From Geitlerinema sp. PCC 7407 (GTDB lineage Bacteria > Cyanobacteriota > Cyanobacteriia > PCC-7407), in NCBI RefSeq assembly GCF_000317045.1, contig NC_019703.1, forward strand, positions 732,501-796,500: 64,000 bases of DNA, written 5' to 3'. The notes below the pieces were generated by a model. The model saw nothing but the letters and a program-made list of their open reading frames with translations, ran no database searches and had not been told where the DNA came from. The position numbers and the translations under genes are program-made. Shown here piece after piece: positions 28,701 through 36,551 of this stretch (the first letter of the stretch is position 1; each line of letters starts with the position of its first letter).

Positions 28701-28961
28701 CTTGACGACGCTTTGCTGGAGCTCGAAGGTGCGACCCGGATCTTTGTCGAGGTTGCGGTAGGCCAGGGCCAGTCCCCACACTGCCAGGATGCTGTAGACA
28801 TTGTCGCGAACCCAGGCGTCGGTGTAGTTGCCGTGGCTGTTGATGGCGGTGCTGGCGGGTAATAGGCCGCTGATGGGGTTCTGTCTCGCGAGGATGACTG
28901 CCTGGACTTGCTGATAGTAGCGATCAAGATGAGCCAGGCGATCGGATGCAGTGCTGGGCAT
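25728..28961 (-). CDS. GH15/phosphorylase-kinase-alpha-like large protein
   Basis: The 1077-residue product starts with a GH15-type (alpha/alpha)6 region similar to the alpha/beta regulatory subunits of phosphorylase b kinase: NPISGLLPAS, GNYTDAWVRDNVYSILAVWGLA, GDDEWGHLQLDATSLFLLML and YRTPDYGIWERGNKINHG. Those motifs cover roughly residues 28-420. The second half has no recognised domain. Cyanobacteria commonly carry one such gene. Whether it hydrolyses an alpha-glucan or only binds it is not known; the GIWE motif keeps an acidic residue expected in GH15 enzymes. It is probably linked to glycogen metabolism, which is inference. Confidence 0.85.
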   Translation of the reverse strand: MPSTASDRLAHLDRYYQQVQAVILARQNPISGLLPASTAINSHGNYTDAWVRDNVYSILAVWGLALAYRNLDKDPGRTFELQQSVVKLMRGLLYAMMRQAPKVERFKETQALDDALHAKYNTHTGEPVVGDDEWGHLQLDATSLFLLMLAQMTASGLHIVYTIDEVNFVQNLVYYIGRAYRTPDYGIWERGNKINHGNAELNASSVGIAKAALEAIDGLNLFGVLGSQPSVIHVLGDEIARARITLGSLLPRESSSKEVDAALLSVISFPAFAIEDEALIERTRTKILDKLAGRYGCKRFLRDGHQTVLEDTSRLHYEPEELRQFEHIECEWPLFFTYLRLDALFRGDRALAADYKQRLEGLCVEQNGIQLLPELYYVPADRVEAERRSPHSQTRLPNDNIPLVWAQSLYWLGDLLEEGLIAIGDIDPLGRHLHPGRQRHPIVQVALLAEDSELQEKLADYGIATQTPQEVEPIQVRRAEELAHAYAHVGRNDKINLSGRPIRRLRSLTTSKVFRIQGNTLVFLPAFLDQAQFYLTLDYHFLVAQIRSELAYIQRHWQRNGRPTMVLMLTHTMLETAQAALLELMQDLQNGHCNGVEVLLAPLNQLLLTAGSERIDFLHDFQFSQTSLQNAQPRHYYLSFDPSKTGVLSYTQEFSLECETNPTLLIDNLRQSVNLYEQTELLQTLARLKGLSFETGLGGPDKVVTVADLLEEVYSRASKQRLWGVVRRTAGLVGKLDISLSDTVTDILVRQKQIAVGKSYSEASLITKPMSNTEILAKIEEFCGEDIRDRVLAQEILTYLGVLIKAEPDLFKGFLTLRVGYLVLLIVAELARDRQLTQDEAYEQLVELSPFEVKTHLRRVLAGYETMNQTLRQQESLHVSQAGQSIDWAVLPDDQEPATPTEGWAQRRHLDGALNRVPKDFYPGVWRVLRHCRGLVIGDKLERRNRLESHIVLSEMTPGEKNFALRVEHLLNKITAPEYRQVNVEALMELSAILEHNPTLRVEDYIVLDVLIGHAVRLAWLADHPEHENHYDQHKAAAWQTFYRTSPYRCAGFIAKAMQFLSQQGSTSVVTEEAIAR

Positions 28962-29690
28962 AAAGGCAAACCCGAAGAAACAGATGGAGAGGGAACAACT
29001 GAAAGCAATGAAGGCGCTAGGCTGCTAGAGCCTAGATCCAGAGAGCCGGGAGCAATCCCCAGCTCGAATGCATTTCTGGGCGATCGCCCGCGCTCAAGCG
29101 ATCTGCCGCTGGGGAGAGGTGCTCTAGGACACCATTATGGATTCTTTTTAAGGTTGATTTAATATTTGCCGCAAGCTGGACTGGGGTGGAGGGTGCGAGG
29201 AGTCGAGGCCCTAGGGGGAGCTGTGGGGGCGATCGCTCTTCCGGAAGGTCGGTGGCGCTGGCCGGATAGATCCAGTGTGTCGCAGCGTGGGCGATCGCAC
29301 TGTTGCAGAAGCGGCAGTTTGGCGCGCTAGCGCACAAGAACCATATCCACTGGCCCAAAAAGCTAACCCGCTGGCCCAGAGTCTTGAAGCGAGGGCGGGC
29401 GATCGGCTCAGGGGGCTTTTTCAAAGTCTTCCAAGCCTAGCGCTGAGGCTCCCAAACTATCAAGAAAAATCAGAGCCTAAGAGAGTAACGGCTCATTCCG
29501 TGGTTTCGCTCAATCTTCATTCGGAATCTCTTTATATTGTCCATAGCTTTACTGATTGAGCTTGTATTCAGGTTGGATATCTTGGTATCACATAGAAAGA
29601 AGAGTCTCGCTCCAACTCCCAATCTCCCTCACCCTTTCAAGTTATCCGCTACAAACTCAGGGCAAATTCGCTAGTCAAGAGGTGGGAAAA
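28962..29690. other. Gene-poor region of about 730 bases
   Basis: No credible gene was found. Several frames of 80-130 codons occur but have no protein-like composition or ribosome-binding site. The segment 29430-29690 is A+T-rich relative to its flanks and probably holds the promoter of the 43-residue gene. Confidence 0.5.
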
Positions 29691-29822
29691 ATGTCACTCC
29701 GATACAACAACAACCAATCTCCCTTCGTCCGCATCGTTTATATCAAAGTCAAGGTTGACGCCAAAACCGAACTCGTCCCGATGGAACTCTACGCTGATGG
29801 ATCCGTTAAGCGCGCAGCCTAG
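29691..29822 (+). CDS. Very small protein of unknown function (43 residues)
   Basis: ATG 29691 is preceded by an AAGAGGTGGG ribosome-binding site. The peptide starts MSLRYNNNQSPFVRIVYIKV and continues with a charged amphipathic stretch ending SVKRAA. A strong terminator follows 76 bases later, so the locus is a self-contained transcription unit. The alternating polar/hydrophobic pattern suggests two beta strands. No family was recognised; the evidence is the translation signal and terminator. Confidence 0.55.
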   Translation: MSLRYNNNQSPFVRIVYIKVKVDAKTELVPMELYADGSVKRAA

Positions 29823-29898
29823 GTTTCACTCCCTTCATCAACCCTCAATGACGTTTAGGCTACATCCTTTAAAGTTTCCAAAAAGTTGCCATCCAAAA

Positions 29899-29940
29899 AG
29901 AGGAGCGATCGCCCAAAAGGGATCGCTCCTCTCGCTTTTT
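29899..29940. terminator. Bidirectional intrinsic terminator containing a HIP1 copy
   Basis: A perfect 12-bp stem (AGAGGAGCGATC / GATCGCTCCTCT) with a 10-base loop has a T run on the plus side (CGCTTTTT) and an A run on the other (five A's), so it can end both the 43-residue gene and the GST gene. The left arm and loop together contain GCGATCGC. Confidence 0.9.
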
Positions 29941-29967
29941 AAAGATTCAATGAATCTTGAGTTTCGG

Positions 29968-30570
29968 TTAGCCTTGGGGCATGGTTGAGCGGACAGATTC
30001 TCGCTGATGTAGCGCTTCAAACCAGGTTTTTAGATGGGGATATTGGGCCTGCCAACCTGTGCCAAATCGCAGGCTATAGTACCCGAGAGCGCAGAGGGCA
30101 GAGACATCAATGGCGCTCCAGTTTTCCCCAAAAAGATAGGGGTTCCCCGACAAGCGTTGATTCAAGAAGTGTAATAGCCGATCGAGGAGCTGCTGGAGCT
30201 TGGCCTGATCGGCGGCGTCGGGGGTGCTCTTTTGCTTCTGGAACCAGAGGCCAACGACGGTGTCCATCAGGGTGTCTGCTAGCTCCTCGCCCTGGCGGCA
30301 GCGCAGACGCTCTGCGCGATCGCTCGGGTAAAAGGCTGGCTCAGGATAGGTCTCGTCGAGGTATTCGACGATTTGGGTCGAGTCCCACAGCACCAGGTCG
30401 TCTTCGACCAGGATGGGGACTTTGCCGATGGGAGACAGGCGCAGCAGCTCGTCGCTTTTGTTTTTGATGTCCGTTTCCCGCAGCTCACAGGGAAGCTGCT
30501 TTTCAGCGAGGATGATACGCACCTTGCGCGCATAGGGCGATCGCTGGGCGTAGTACAGGATGCGATTCAT
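29968..30570 (-). CDS. Glutathione S-transferase family protein
   Basis: A 200-residue GST with an N-terminal thioredoxin-like domain (YYAQRSPYARKVRIILAEK, LSPIGKVPILVEDD, the DSTQIVEYLDE glutathione-site motif) and a C-terminal helical domain (ENWSAIDVSALCALGYYSLR). A Ser in QRSPYARKV is the likely catalytic-region residue. The substrate is unknown. ATG 30570 (MNRILYYAQRS) is chosen over a non-ATG codon two residues earlier. Confidence 0.92.
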   Translation of the reverse strand: MNRILYYAQRSPYARKVRIILAEKQLPCELRETDIKNKSDELLRLSPIGKVPILVEDDLVLWDSTQIVEYLDETYPEPAFYPSDRAERLRCRQGEELADTLMDTVVGLWFQKQKSTPDAADQAKLQQLLDRLLHFLNQRLSGNPYLFGENWSAIDVSALCALGYYSLRFGTGWQAQYPHLKTWFEALHQRESVRSTMPQG

Positions 30571-30607
30571 AGGCAAAATTTTGTATCACACGATACCATT
30601 TTAGCGG

Positions 30608-31696
30608 CTAGGAGCGATCGCCTTCGGTTAGCCGAAACACATCTACTAGAATCTCGCCGGAGCCCAGCCGCCGCTTGGGCGACAGCGTGTCGTAAACCAC
30701 GAGCAGCCCCTGGGCACCCCCCAGGCAGGAATAGAGCGCCAGCCCCTCGGCCCGGTCTTCTCCCGGGAGCAGCGGCAAATCAAACATCCTGTGCAGATGC
30801 TTGCTGTCCTGGTAGACCAGGCTGTTTTCGTCGCGATCGAGGGCGTTGCGCCACCGGAAAGTGCGGATCGTGGCGTCTAGAGTCATGGTCGGGCCGCCCA
30901 GCACGATCAGGTCGTCGCCATCAAAGCACAGCTCTCGGATGCCCAGGCCGCTGAGATCCAGCAAGTGCTTGCGGTAGAGCTCGCCGCCATCGCCGATGGG
31001 CTGGAGGACAAGGTCGCCGTCTTCGGCAGTGACCTCGATTTCCAGAATCACGGCCCAGCCCCGCAGCACCGGCCCCCGCAACCCCAAAAAGACGCGATCG
31101 CCCTTCACTGCCAAGCCTTCAATGTCAAAGCCGTTTTCCTTGGACGGCAGACCGCTGCTGACGTAGGTTCCCAGGTGCTCGTCGGTCTTGAGGGCCTCCA
31201 TGAGGGCATTACTCGCGTCGCCAACGGCCAACTGGGCCGCCGTCAGCTGGTGCGAGCTTTCTTGGGGATCTTCGACGCTCTTGACCAGCTTCCCGTTGAT
31301 CACGGGCACTCGCCCCAGCAGGTAGCGATTGACCTCGCTCTTGACGGTTTTGAGCCGCTCAAGATCTTTGTCGGGCTTTTTGCCCTTGGGCCGCTTGCGC
31401 TTGGTGCTGTGGGACCCGGTCACCCACAGATACCCCGCAGAGTAGTCCATGCCCTCGATGTCGATTTCTCCTTCTGGGTCCGGCAGCGCCAAAAAGTCTC
31501 CCAAATTAAAAGACTGATGATCGCCAAAGACCATGGGCTCAAGGGGCGAGAGACGCTCAAGGGTTGTCAGCTCATCGGAGCCCACCCACAGGCTGCCGTC
31601 TGGCGTAAAGGCTGCGGCGGAGATGTCCTCCAGCAGATCAGAGTCATCGGTAGCAAAGCGCAGCAGAACTCGGCTCAAGAGAAACGGTGATGTCAT
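30608..31696 (-). CDS. DUF3616 family protein
   Basis: A 362-residue product with a beta-propeller-like pattern: DISAAAFTPDGSLWVGSDE, DIEGMDYSAGYLWVTGSHS, FDIEGLAVKGDRVFLGLRGP and EDRAEGLALYS. The DIEG...L-V-GSHS arrangement is typical of DUF3616. The biochemical function is unknown; propeller proteins of this kind often bind or lyse sugars or phosphoesters. A Lys-rich insert at about residues 98-115 is exposed. No signal peptide is visible. Confidence 0.8.
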   Translation of the reverse strand: MTSPFLLSRVLLRFATDDSDLLEDISAAAFTPDGSLWVGSDELTTLERLSPLEPMVFGDHQSFNLGDFLALPDPEGEIDIEGMDYSAGYLWVTGSHSTKRKRPKGKKPDKDLERLKTVKSEVNRYLLGRVPVINGKLVKSVEDPQESSHQLTAAQLAVGDASNALMEALKTDEHLGTYVSSGLPSKENGFDIEGLAVKGDRVFLGLRGPVLRGWAVILEIEVTAEDGDLVLQPIGDGGELYRKHLLDLSGLGIRELCFDGDDLIVLGGPTMTLDATIRTFRWRNALDRDENSLVYQDSKHLHRMFDLPLLPGEDRAEGLALYSCLGGAQGLLVVYDTLSPKRRLGSGEILVDVFRLTEGDRS

Positions 31697-31851
31697 GGGG
31701 GGCGATCGCTGACAAGCGATGACGAAAACAAAAAGAAACTAAAAAGCCGCTATCCCAGCACAAATATTTTGCGTCTAGGAGGCATCTTGGGTTGAGTATA
31801 GGCAACTCCCTAGGCCGCAAACCTTAATTTTGCGTTAGTAAAAACAAATGT

Positions 31852-31880
31852 AAAAAGGCTGACCCTAAAGAGAGTCAGCC
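31852..31880 (-). terminator. Intrinsic terminator of the lipoprotein gene
   Basis: On the minus strand GGCTGAC pairs with GTCAGCC (7 bp, 10-base loop) and is followed by TTTTTA, about 80 bases after the lipoprotein stop at 31960. Confidence 0.8.
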
Positions 31881-31959
31881 CAGAGATGGAAGGAACTTGG
31901 GAAAAAAGGGCGATCGCCCTTTGGCTGCCTAGGACTAATCAGCCAAACAGATTAAGCTA

Positions 31960-32532
31960 TTAGGCCTTGTTCTGAATCGCGTCTGCTGCATCCTCAACAG
32001 CGCGCCGAGTGGTTTTCACGTCAGACTGCACCTTATCTTCGATCGCGTCTGCTGCGTCCTTCACGGAGCGACTGGCACTTTTCGTGACGTTCTCACCTGC
32101 GTTTCGAGCGTTCTCTTGCAGGTTACGAGCGCCGCGCTGAGCGCCCTGGGTCGCATCTTGGGCCGTCTGCTTCACGCTCCGAGCGGCTTGTTCTGCTGTT
32201 TCTCCAGGCTCAGCGTTGCTGCGAATATTCGCAAACACGCCGCCCAGGCCATCGGTCTGCTGAGCTTGCTGCTTCGCGTTCTTCACCAGCTTGTCAGCCT
32301 TGGCAGCAGCCCGACTCGTGTCTCGCCGCGGGTCTGTATCCGGATAGACGTTCATGCCGCCTTCCTTGGCTTGGCGAGGCCGATACAGCTCTGTTTCAGG
32401 CTGATTTGAGCCATTGGTCAGACCCTTGGTAGCCATGCCCGCATCTTGGCCGCAGGCTGTGCTCACAAGCAGCAAAACCCCTGCCAAAAAGACAATCACA
32501 ATCTGTTTGAAAGATCCTAAAACCTTCTTCAT
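31960..32532 (-). CDS. Lipoprotein with LEA-like amphipathic repeats
   Basis: A 190-residue lipoprotein. The signal peptide has a basic start (MKKVLGSFKQ), a hydrophobic core and the lipobox VSTAC, with Cys27 as the lipidated residue. The mature part includes GGMNVYPDTDPRRDTS and then Ala/Lys/Asp-rich amphipathic helices (ARSVKQTAQDATQGAQ, ARNAGENVTKSA, SVKDAADAIEDK, RAVEDAADAI). It looks like cyanobacterial lipoproteins of the DUF6658 type with LEA/apolipoprotein-like repeats, probably stress-linked; that is inference. ATG 32532 has a GGAGA site; the longer frame to 32607 is rejected. Confidence 0.8.
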   Translation of the reverse strand: MKKVLGSFKQIVIVFLAGVLLLVSTACGQDAGMATKGLTNGSNQPETELYRPRQAKEGGMNVYPDTDPRRDTSRAAAKADKLVKNAKQQAQQTDGLGGVFANIRSNAEPGETAEQAARSVKQTAQDATQGAQRGARNLQENARNAGENVTKSASRSVKDAADAIEDKVQSDVKTTRRAVEDAADAIQNKA

Positions 32533-33438
32533 ACCTAGTCTCCATTTCTTCTCATGAAAATCTCTCGCCAGCGCTGCTTTTGGGCTGCTCTGGCTGCAAT
32601 AGTTCAATATTTCCGAACGATGTCTGAGAACTCCTTAGGGAACCAGCCGCAGCCCACTTCAAAGGTTCTGCGTCTGTTCGCTTCTCTAGGTTAGGAGGCC
32701 AGGGGCGATCGCCTCGTCTAGCACAAGTTGCATATTCCCCAAACTTGTACCGCCTCTTTCTATCCCTCAAGGGAGAGACCCCACCGCCCACCAACCGATC
32801 CCAAGCCCGTCATGCTAGAACTTTCAGCCTTTACCCGCGAACTCAAGAAATTTTTAGATTCTGTGAGTAGCAATCTACTGCCTCCTGAAAAGGCAATAGG
32901 CACTAAATCAAGAAATTAAACTATGCCCCTGTAGCCTTCTGTGAGTAGGTAAGGATAGTACGACTGTTGAAGCGGAATGGAAATAGACAACAAGCCTTGA
33001 GCAATCAAATCAATATCTAAACGGTGTCTGCCTTACTGGACAAATGTTTCTGTTGTAACAATAATTACGCGTACTCGCTAACCCTAACGCTTAGGCTCTG
33101 AGCCAACACATAAAAATATTTTCGCTAAACTAGGAAAATGCGAGCCTGTTGTGCTGTATGTGGGCTCTACTCTCGTGGTTAGTTGGCCAAATTCAAACCT
33201 CTAACACCCGCGAATTTGCTCTGTTTGCTACACCTTCTCTCAAGAGCTAGGGATCTCTGTAAATCCCTCAAACTCACCCTTCACCCAAAGTTGACGAAGA
33301 AGTCTGGCAGTCTTTTGCAAAGACACTTCATGACCTGTGTTGAGACACAGGCTTGTCAGACTTGCCGTGAGGATATCAACTGATTGGGTGCTCAGATGAT
33401 GAGGCTCTTGATGTCGTTGAATTTTTAGGTTTCTAGTG
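32533..33438. other. A+T-rich gene-poor region, possibly with decayed coding sequence
   Basis: About 900 bases without a convincing gene and clearly lower in G+C than the rest. Short peptide-like stretches appear in different frames (for example around 33158-33250, and a PKVDEEVWQSFAKTLHDL frame near 33286-33345) and could be remains of a frameshifted gene, but this is weak. Confidence 0.4.
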
Positions 33439-33711
33439 ATGAATCACGAACAACTAGTTTTTGAGTTGCTAGTCAAGCTTGAAAAAATGCAGCCTCTAGG
33501 CGATTTCTCGAGCGAGCAAGCGCTGTACGACTATCTTCAGGTTCAAGGTGCTTCATCAGACGAAGTACGCTCTTGCCTCAAGTACATGCGTGCTCAGGAA
33601 TGGATTGAAACACAGGAAATTGCAAGAGGCGTTGATTTTCACCCCAGAAGCTTGACGGCCTTAGGCATTGATCGTCTACACAGCCTCCGGAGCTCTTCTT
33701 CGGATAACTAA
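33439..33711 (+). CDS. Small winged-helix-like protein of unknown function
   Basis: A 90-residue product starting MNHEQLVFELLVKLEKMQPL. Helices at residues 3-15, 25-33 and 40-52 (SDEVRSCLKYMRAQEWI) followed by a short strand-like segment (VDFHPRSLTALGIDRL) resemble a winged-helix DNA-binding domain; the LTALGIDRL stretch is like the end of PadR/MarR-type domains. A non-ATG start one codon earlier is possible. It is followed by tRNA-Val on the other strand. Confidence 0.55.
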   Translation: MNHEQLVFELLVKLEKMQPLGDFSSEQALYDYLQVQGASSDEVRSCLKYMRAQEWIETQEIARGVDFHPRSLTALGIDRLHSLRSSSSDN

Positions 33712-33834
33712 CGGGCGAGCATTGCTGGTATCCGTCGGCAATTTGTTGAACGCGCCTCTAGAGTTGCTCAACGCGCTACTGGTACAGATGAGACCATCAC
33801 AGAGGAGAGCGTCTCGCCCTTGCCCTTGAAACGC

Positions 33835-33862
33835 GAAAGCCCCGCACTAATGCGGGGCTTTC
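33835..33862 (-). terminator. Terminator hairpin of tRNA-Val
   Basis: A perfect 12-bp stem (GAAAGCCCCGCA / TGCGGGGCTTTC) with a 4-base loop starts six bases from the tRNA 3' end. The flanking T run is short. Confidence 0.8.
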
Positions 33863-33867
33863 GGGAA

Positions 33868-33941
33868 TGGACACAACTGGACTCGAACCAGTGACCCCCA
33901 CGATGTCAACGTGGTGCTCTAACCAACTGAGCTATGCGTCC
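33868..33941 (-). tRNA. tRNA-Val (GAC anticodon)
   Basis: On the minus strand the sequence folds as a complete cloverleaf: acceptor GGACGCA/TGTGTCC (one G-U), D arm GCTC-AGTTGGTTA-GAGC, anticodon arm CCACG-TTGACAT-CGTGG with anticodon GAC, T arm ACTGG-TTCGAGT-CCAGT and discriminator A. The CCA end is not encoded. It reads GUC/GUU valine codons. Confidence 0.97.
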
Positions 33942-34024
33942 GAACGGATAACTAACGTAACACAGGTTTCTGGCAAAAGACAAGCAAAATCGAAAATTTT
34001 TTGGTGATTCCTGGCAGAGTGCCT

Positions 34025-34050
34025 GGGGAAGCGCCAAAGCTCCCCCAGAC
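34025..34050 (-). terminator. Imperfect hairpin after serA
   Basis: CTGGGGAAGC pairs with GCTCCCCCAG with one mismatch and a 6-base loop, just past the serA stop at 34059. No T run, so the terminator role is tentative. Confidence 0.4.
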
Positions 34051-34058
34051 GGGCTGGA

Positions 34059-35642
34059 CTAGAGCGTCACCGTGTGGGCGTCGCGGATGCCAGGAACCTT
34101 GGTGATCTCGCTCAGGATGCCATCCGGCAGCGGATCATCAATGCTTAGGACCATCACAGCGTCCCCTCGGACGATCTTGCGGCCGACCTGCATGCTGGCG
34201 ATGTTCACATTGAAGCTGCCGAGCAGAGAGCCGATCTTGCCGATGATGCCGGGCATGTCGCGGTGCAGCGTCAGCAGCATGTGGCGGCTCGGGGGCACGT
34301 TGATGGGGAAATCGTCGATCGTCGTGATGCGGATTTCGCCATCGCCCAGGAGAGTGCCGGTCACCGAGTGCTCACCCAGGGAGCCCTTGGCGATCAGGCG
34401 CAGGGAGCCTGCGTAGTCGCGCACAGAGTCGTCGCGAGTCTCGACCACCCGAATGCCGCGCTCCTTGGCTTCGATGCTGGCGTTGACGTAGTTGACGCGC
34501 TCTCGCAGCGCCTGGGAGAGCAGGCCCTTGAGGGAGGCGATCGTGATGGGTTTGCTTTCCATCGCGGCCAGTTCCCCTTGGAGGCGAATGGTGAGGGACT
34601 CGATGCGGCCGCCAGCGAGCTGGCTGACCAGGGTGCCCAGAGTCTCGGCCAGCTGGAGGTAGGGCCGGAGCTTCTCGAGGACGTCCGGATAGAGGCCGGG
34701 GATGTTGACGGCGGAGCGAGCCGGCAGGCCCAGCAGCACGTCGCGAATCTGCTCGGCGACGTCGATGGCGACGTTGACCTGGGCCTCAGCGGTGGAGGCG
34801 CCCAGGTGGGGGGTGAGCACCAGATCTTTGCCGACGGCGCGCAGGACCGAGTCTTCTTCGAGGGGTTCGTTTTCGAAGACGTCGAGGGCAGCGCCGCCGA
34901 TCCGGCCTTCGTTGATGGCAGCGGCGATCGCCGCTTCATCGATAATGCCGCCCCGGGCGCAGTTCACAATCCGGACCGTGGGCTTCATGGTTGCCAGGGT
35001 CTCGGCGTTGATCAGGTGGGTGGTTTCCGGGGTCTTGGGGATGTGGAGGGTGATGTAGTCCGCCTCGCGCAGCAGGAAATCGAGCTCGACTAGGCGGCAG
35101 CCCAGCTGCTCTGCTCGCTCGCTGGAGATGAAGGGATCGTAGGCGAGGAGCTTCATGCCCATGGCGCGGGCGATCGTGGCGACATGGGAGCCGATTTTGC
35201 CGAGACCGACGACGCCAAGGGTTTTCTTGTAGACCTCAACGCCCATGAAGGACTTGCGGTCCCACTTGCCGCTCTTGACGGACTGGTTGGCGTCGGGGAC
35301 ATGCCGCGACAGCGACAGCATCATGGCGACGGCGTGCTCTGCTGCTGCGATGGTGTTGCCCTCGGGGGAGTTGACGACGACCACCCCCTGGCGGGTAGCT
35401 GCCGGTACATCGACGTTGTCTACGCCGACCCCTGCCCGACCGATGATCTTTAGCTGAGTTCCGGCCTCGATAACTGCGCGCGTTACTCGTGTGCCGGAGC
35501 GAATCATGAGTGCGTCATATTCAGGGATAATGCGCACTAATTCTTCTTCAGATAGCCCCGTTTGCACATCAACTTGGGCGACTTGAGAAAGAATGTCGAG
35601 ACCGGCTTGATCGACCGGATCAGAAACTAAAACCTTGGGCAT
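34059..35642 (-). CDS. serA: D-3-phosphoglycerate dehydrogenase
   Basis: The 527-residue product is the long (type I) phosphoglycerate dehydrogenase starting serine synthesis. It shows the substrate motif RSGTRVTRAVIE, the NAD-binding GVVGLGKIGSHVA, catalytic Arg in NCARGGIIDE, Glu in FENEPLEE and His in TPHLGAST. Following these are the intervening ASB domain (about 315-450) and a C-terminal ACT domain (HRDMPGIIGKIGSLLGSFNVNI) that binds serine as feedback inhibitor in related enzymes. It starts at ATG 35642. Confidence 0.97.
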   Translation of the reverse strand: MPKVLVSDPVDQAGLDILSQVAQVDVQTGLSEEELVRIIPEYDALMIRSGTRVTRAVIEAGTQLKIIGRAGVGVDNVDVPAATRQGVVVVNSPEGNTIAAAEHAVAMMLSLSRHVPDANQSVKSGKWDRKSFMGVEVYKKTLGVVGLGKIGSHVATIARAMGMKLLAYDPFISSERAEQLGCRLVELDFLLREADYITLHIPKTPETTHLINAETLATMKPTVRIVNCARGGIIDEAAIAAAINEGRIGGAALDVFENEPLEEDSVLRAVGKDLVLTPHLGASTAEAQVNVAIDVAEQIRDVLLGLPARSAVNIPGLYPDVLEKLRPYLQLAETLGTLVSQLAGGRIESLTIRLQGELAAMESKPITIASLKGLLSQALRERVNYVNASIEAKERGIRVVETRDDSVRDYAGSLRLIAKGSLGEHSVTGTLLGDGEIRITTIDDFPINVPPSRHMLLTLHRDMPGIIGKIGSLLGSFNVNIASMQVGRKIVRGDAVMVLSIDDPLPDGILSEITKVPGIRDAHTVTL

Positions 35643-36008
35643 GGTTGAGACAGTTTGCCTTTCAAAAGTAGCAATGAATGGGTGGGCAGCGATCGCTGCT
35701 CAACGTTGGTGAAAGCCTGTCTGAACGAGATGTTCGGAACCCAGTCAGCAGCAGGGCAAAATTACCACGAGAGGACATTTTACTGCAATGCGGCCTCGCT
35801 GCTGTCGGGACAATAGAAAAGTTTTTCAATTCTCTTGAACGCCAAAAATGCGCCCCTTCCGTCGGTGATTTTGCGAAGAAGAATCGGTTACCCGAGATTG
35901 GAAATTTGAAAAGCGTGAATTTGTCTGGGCGATCGCCCCCTCAGCCCTTCCTGCTGTACGCTTTTTCTGAGTGGTTGCACTGAAAATACGCCTCTTTTTA
36001 CCTTTTAT
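35643..36008. other. Divergent intergenic region between serA and a membrane-protein gene
   Basis: About 365 bases expected to hold both promoters. A 101-codon frame inside (35678-35983) is not protein-like. No operator or hairpin was recognised. Confidence 0.45.
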
Positions 36009-36521
36009 ATGAATTACCTTGTTGCTGTTTTGTCCGATCGCATTCAGGCTGAGGAAGCTTATTCGGCCCTGGAGCGGGCTGGCCTGCCCCTAGCGCAGGT
36101 GGCGATTTTGGGACGGGGCTACCAGAGTGCCGATGAATACGGCCTGATCGATCCCAAAGAAGAGGCGTGGAAGCAGGTGCGGCGCATGGCGTACTGGGTG
36201 ATTCCCTTTGGCTTTGGGGCGGGGGCGACCTTTAGCGTGCTCACCGGGCTCAATACCTTTGCCTGGGCCGGTGAGGTGGGCAATCACATCGTCGGCGGCT
36301 TGCTGGGGGCCGTCGCGGGCGCCATGGGCAGTTTCTTTGTGGGTGGCGGCGTGGGGGCTGGGCTGGGCAGCGGGGACGCGCTGCCCTACCGAAACCGCTT
36401 GAGTGCGGGAAAATATCTCATAGTGGTAAAGGGATCAGCGGATTTGACCCGCAAGGCGACGCCGATTTTGCGGGCCTGCAACCCCGAAAACCTCCAAGGC
36501 TACGCCGATCCCACTGCCTAG
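36009..36521 (+). CDS. Conserved membrane protein with glycine-rich helical hairpin
   Basis: A 170-residue protein. Residues 1-45 (MNYLVAVLSDRIQAEEAYSALERAGL) look like an alpha/beta domain of the general-stress-protein-17M type. Two membrane segments follow (about 63-85 and 96-125), the second very glycine-rich (GGLLGAVAGAMGSFFVGGG, a glycine-zipper). The C-terminal part (YLIVVKGSADLTRKATPIL) again looks like the soluble domain. Function unknown. The photosystem II S4 gene starts 30 bases downstream on the same strand. Confidence 0.75.
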   Translation: MNYLVAVLSDRIQAEEAYSALERAGLPLAQVAILGRGYQSADEYGLIDPKEEAWKQVRRMAYWVIPFGFGAGATFSVLTGLNTFAWAGEVGNHIVGGLLGAVAGAMGSFFVGGGVGAGLGSGDALPYRNRLSAGKYLIVVKGSADLTRKATPILRACNPENLQGYADPTA

Positions 36522-36551
36522 CGTTTTTTCTCCCCTGTCCTCAACCTGCCC

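Noticed and set aside
28962-29690. Minus-strand frame 29032-29424 as a gene
   Set aside because: No ribosome-binding site and no protein-like composition.
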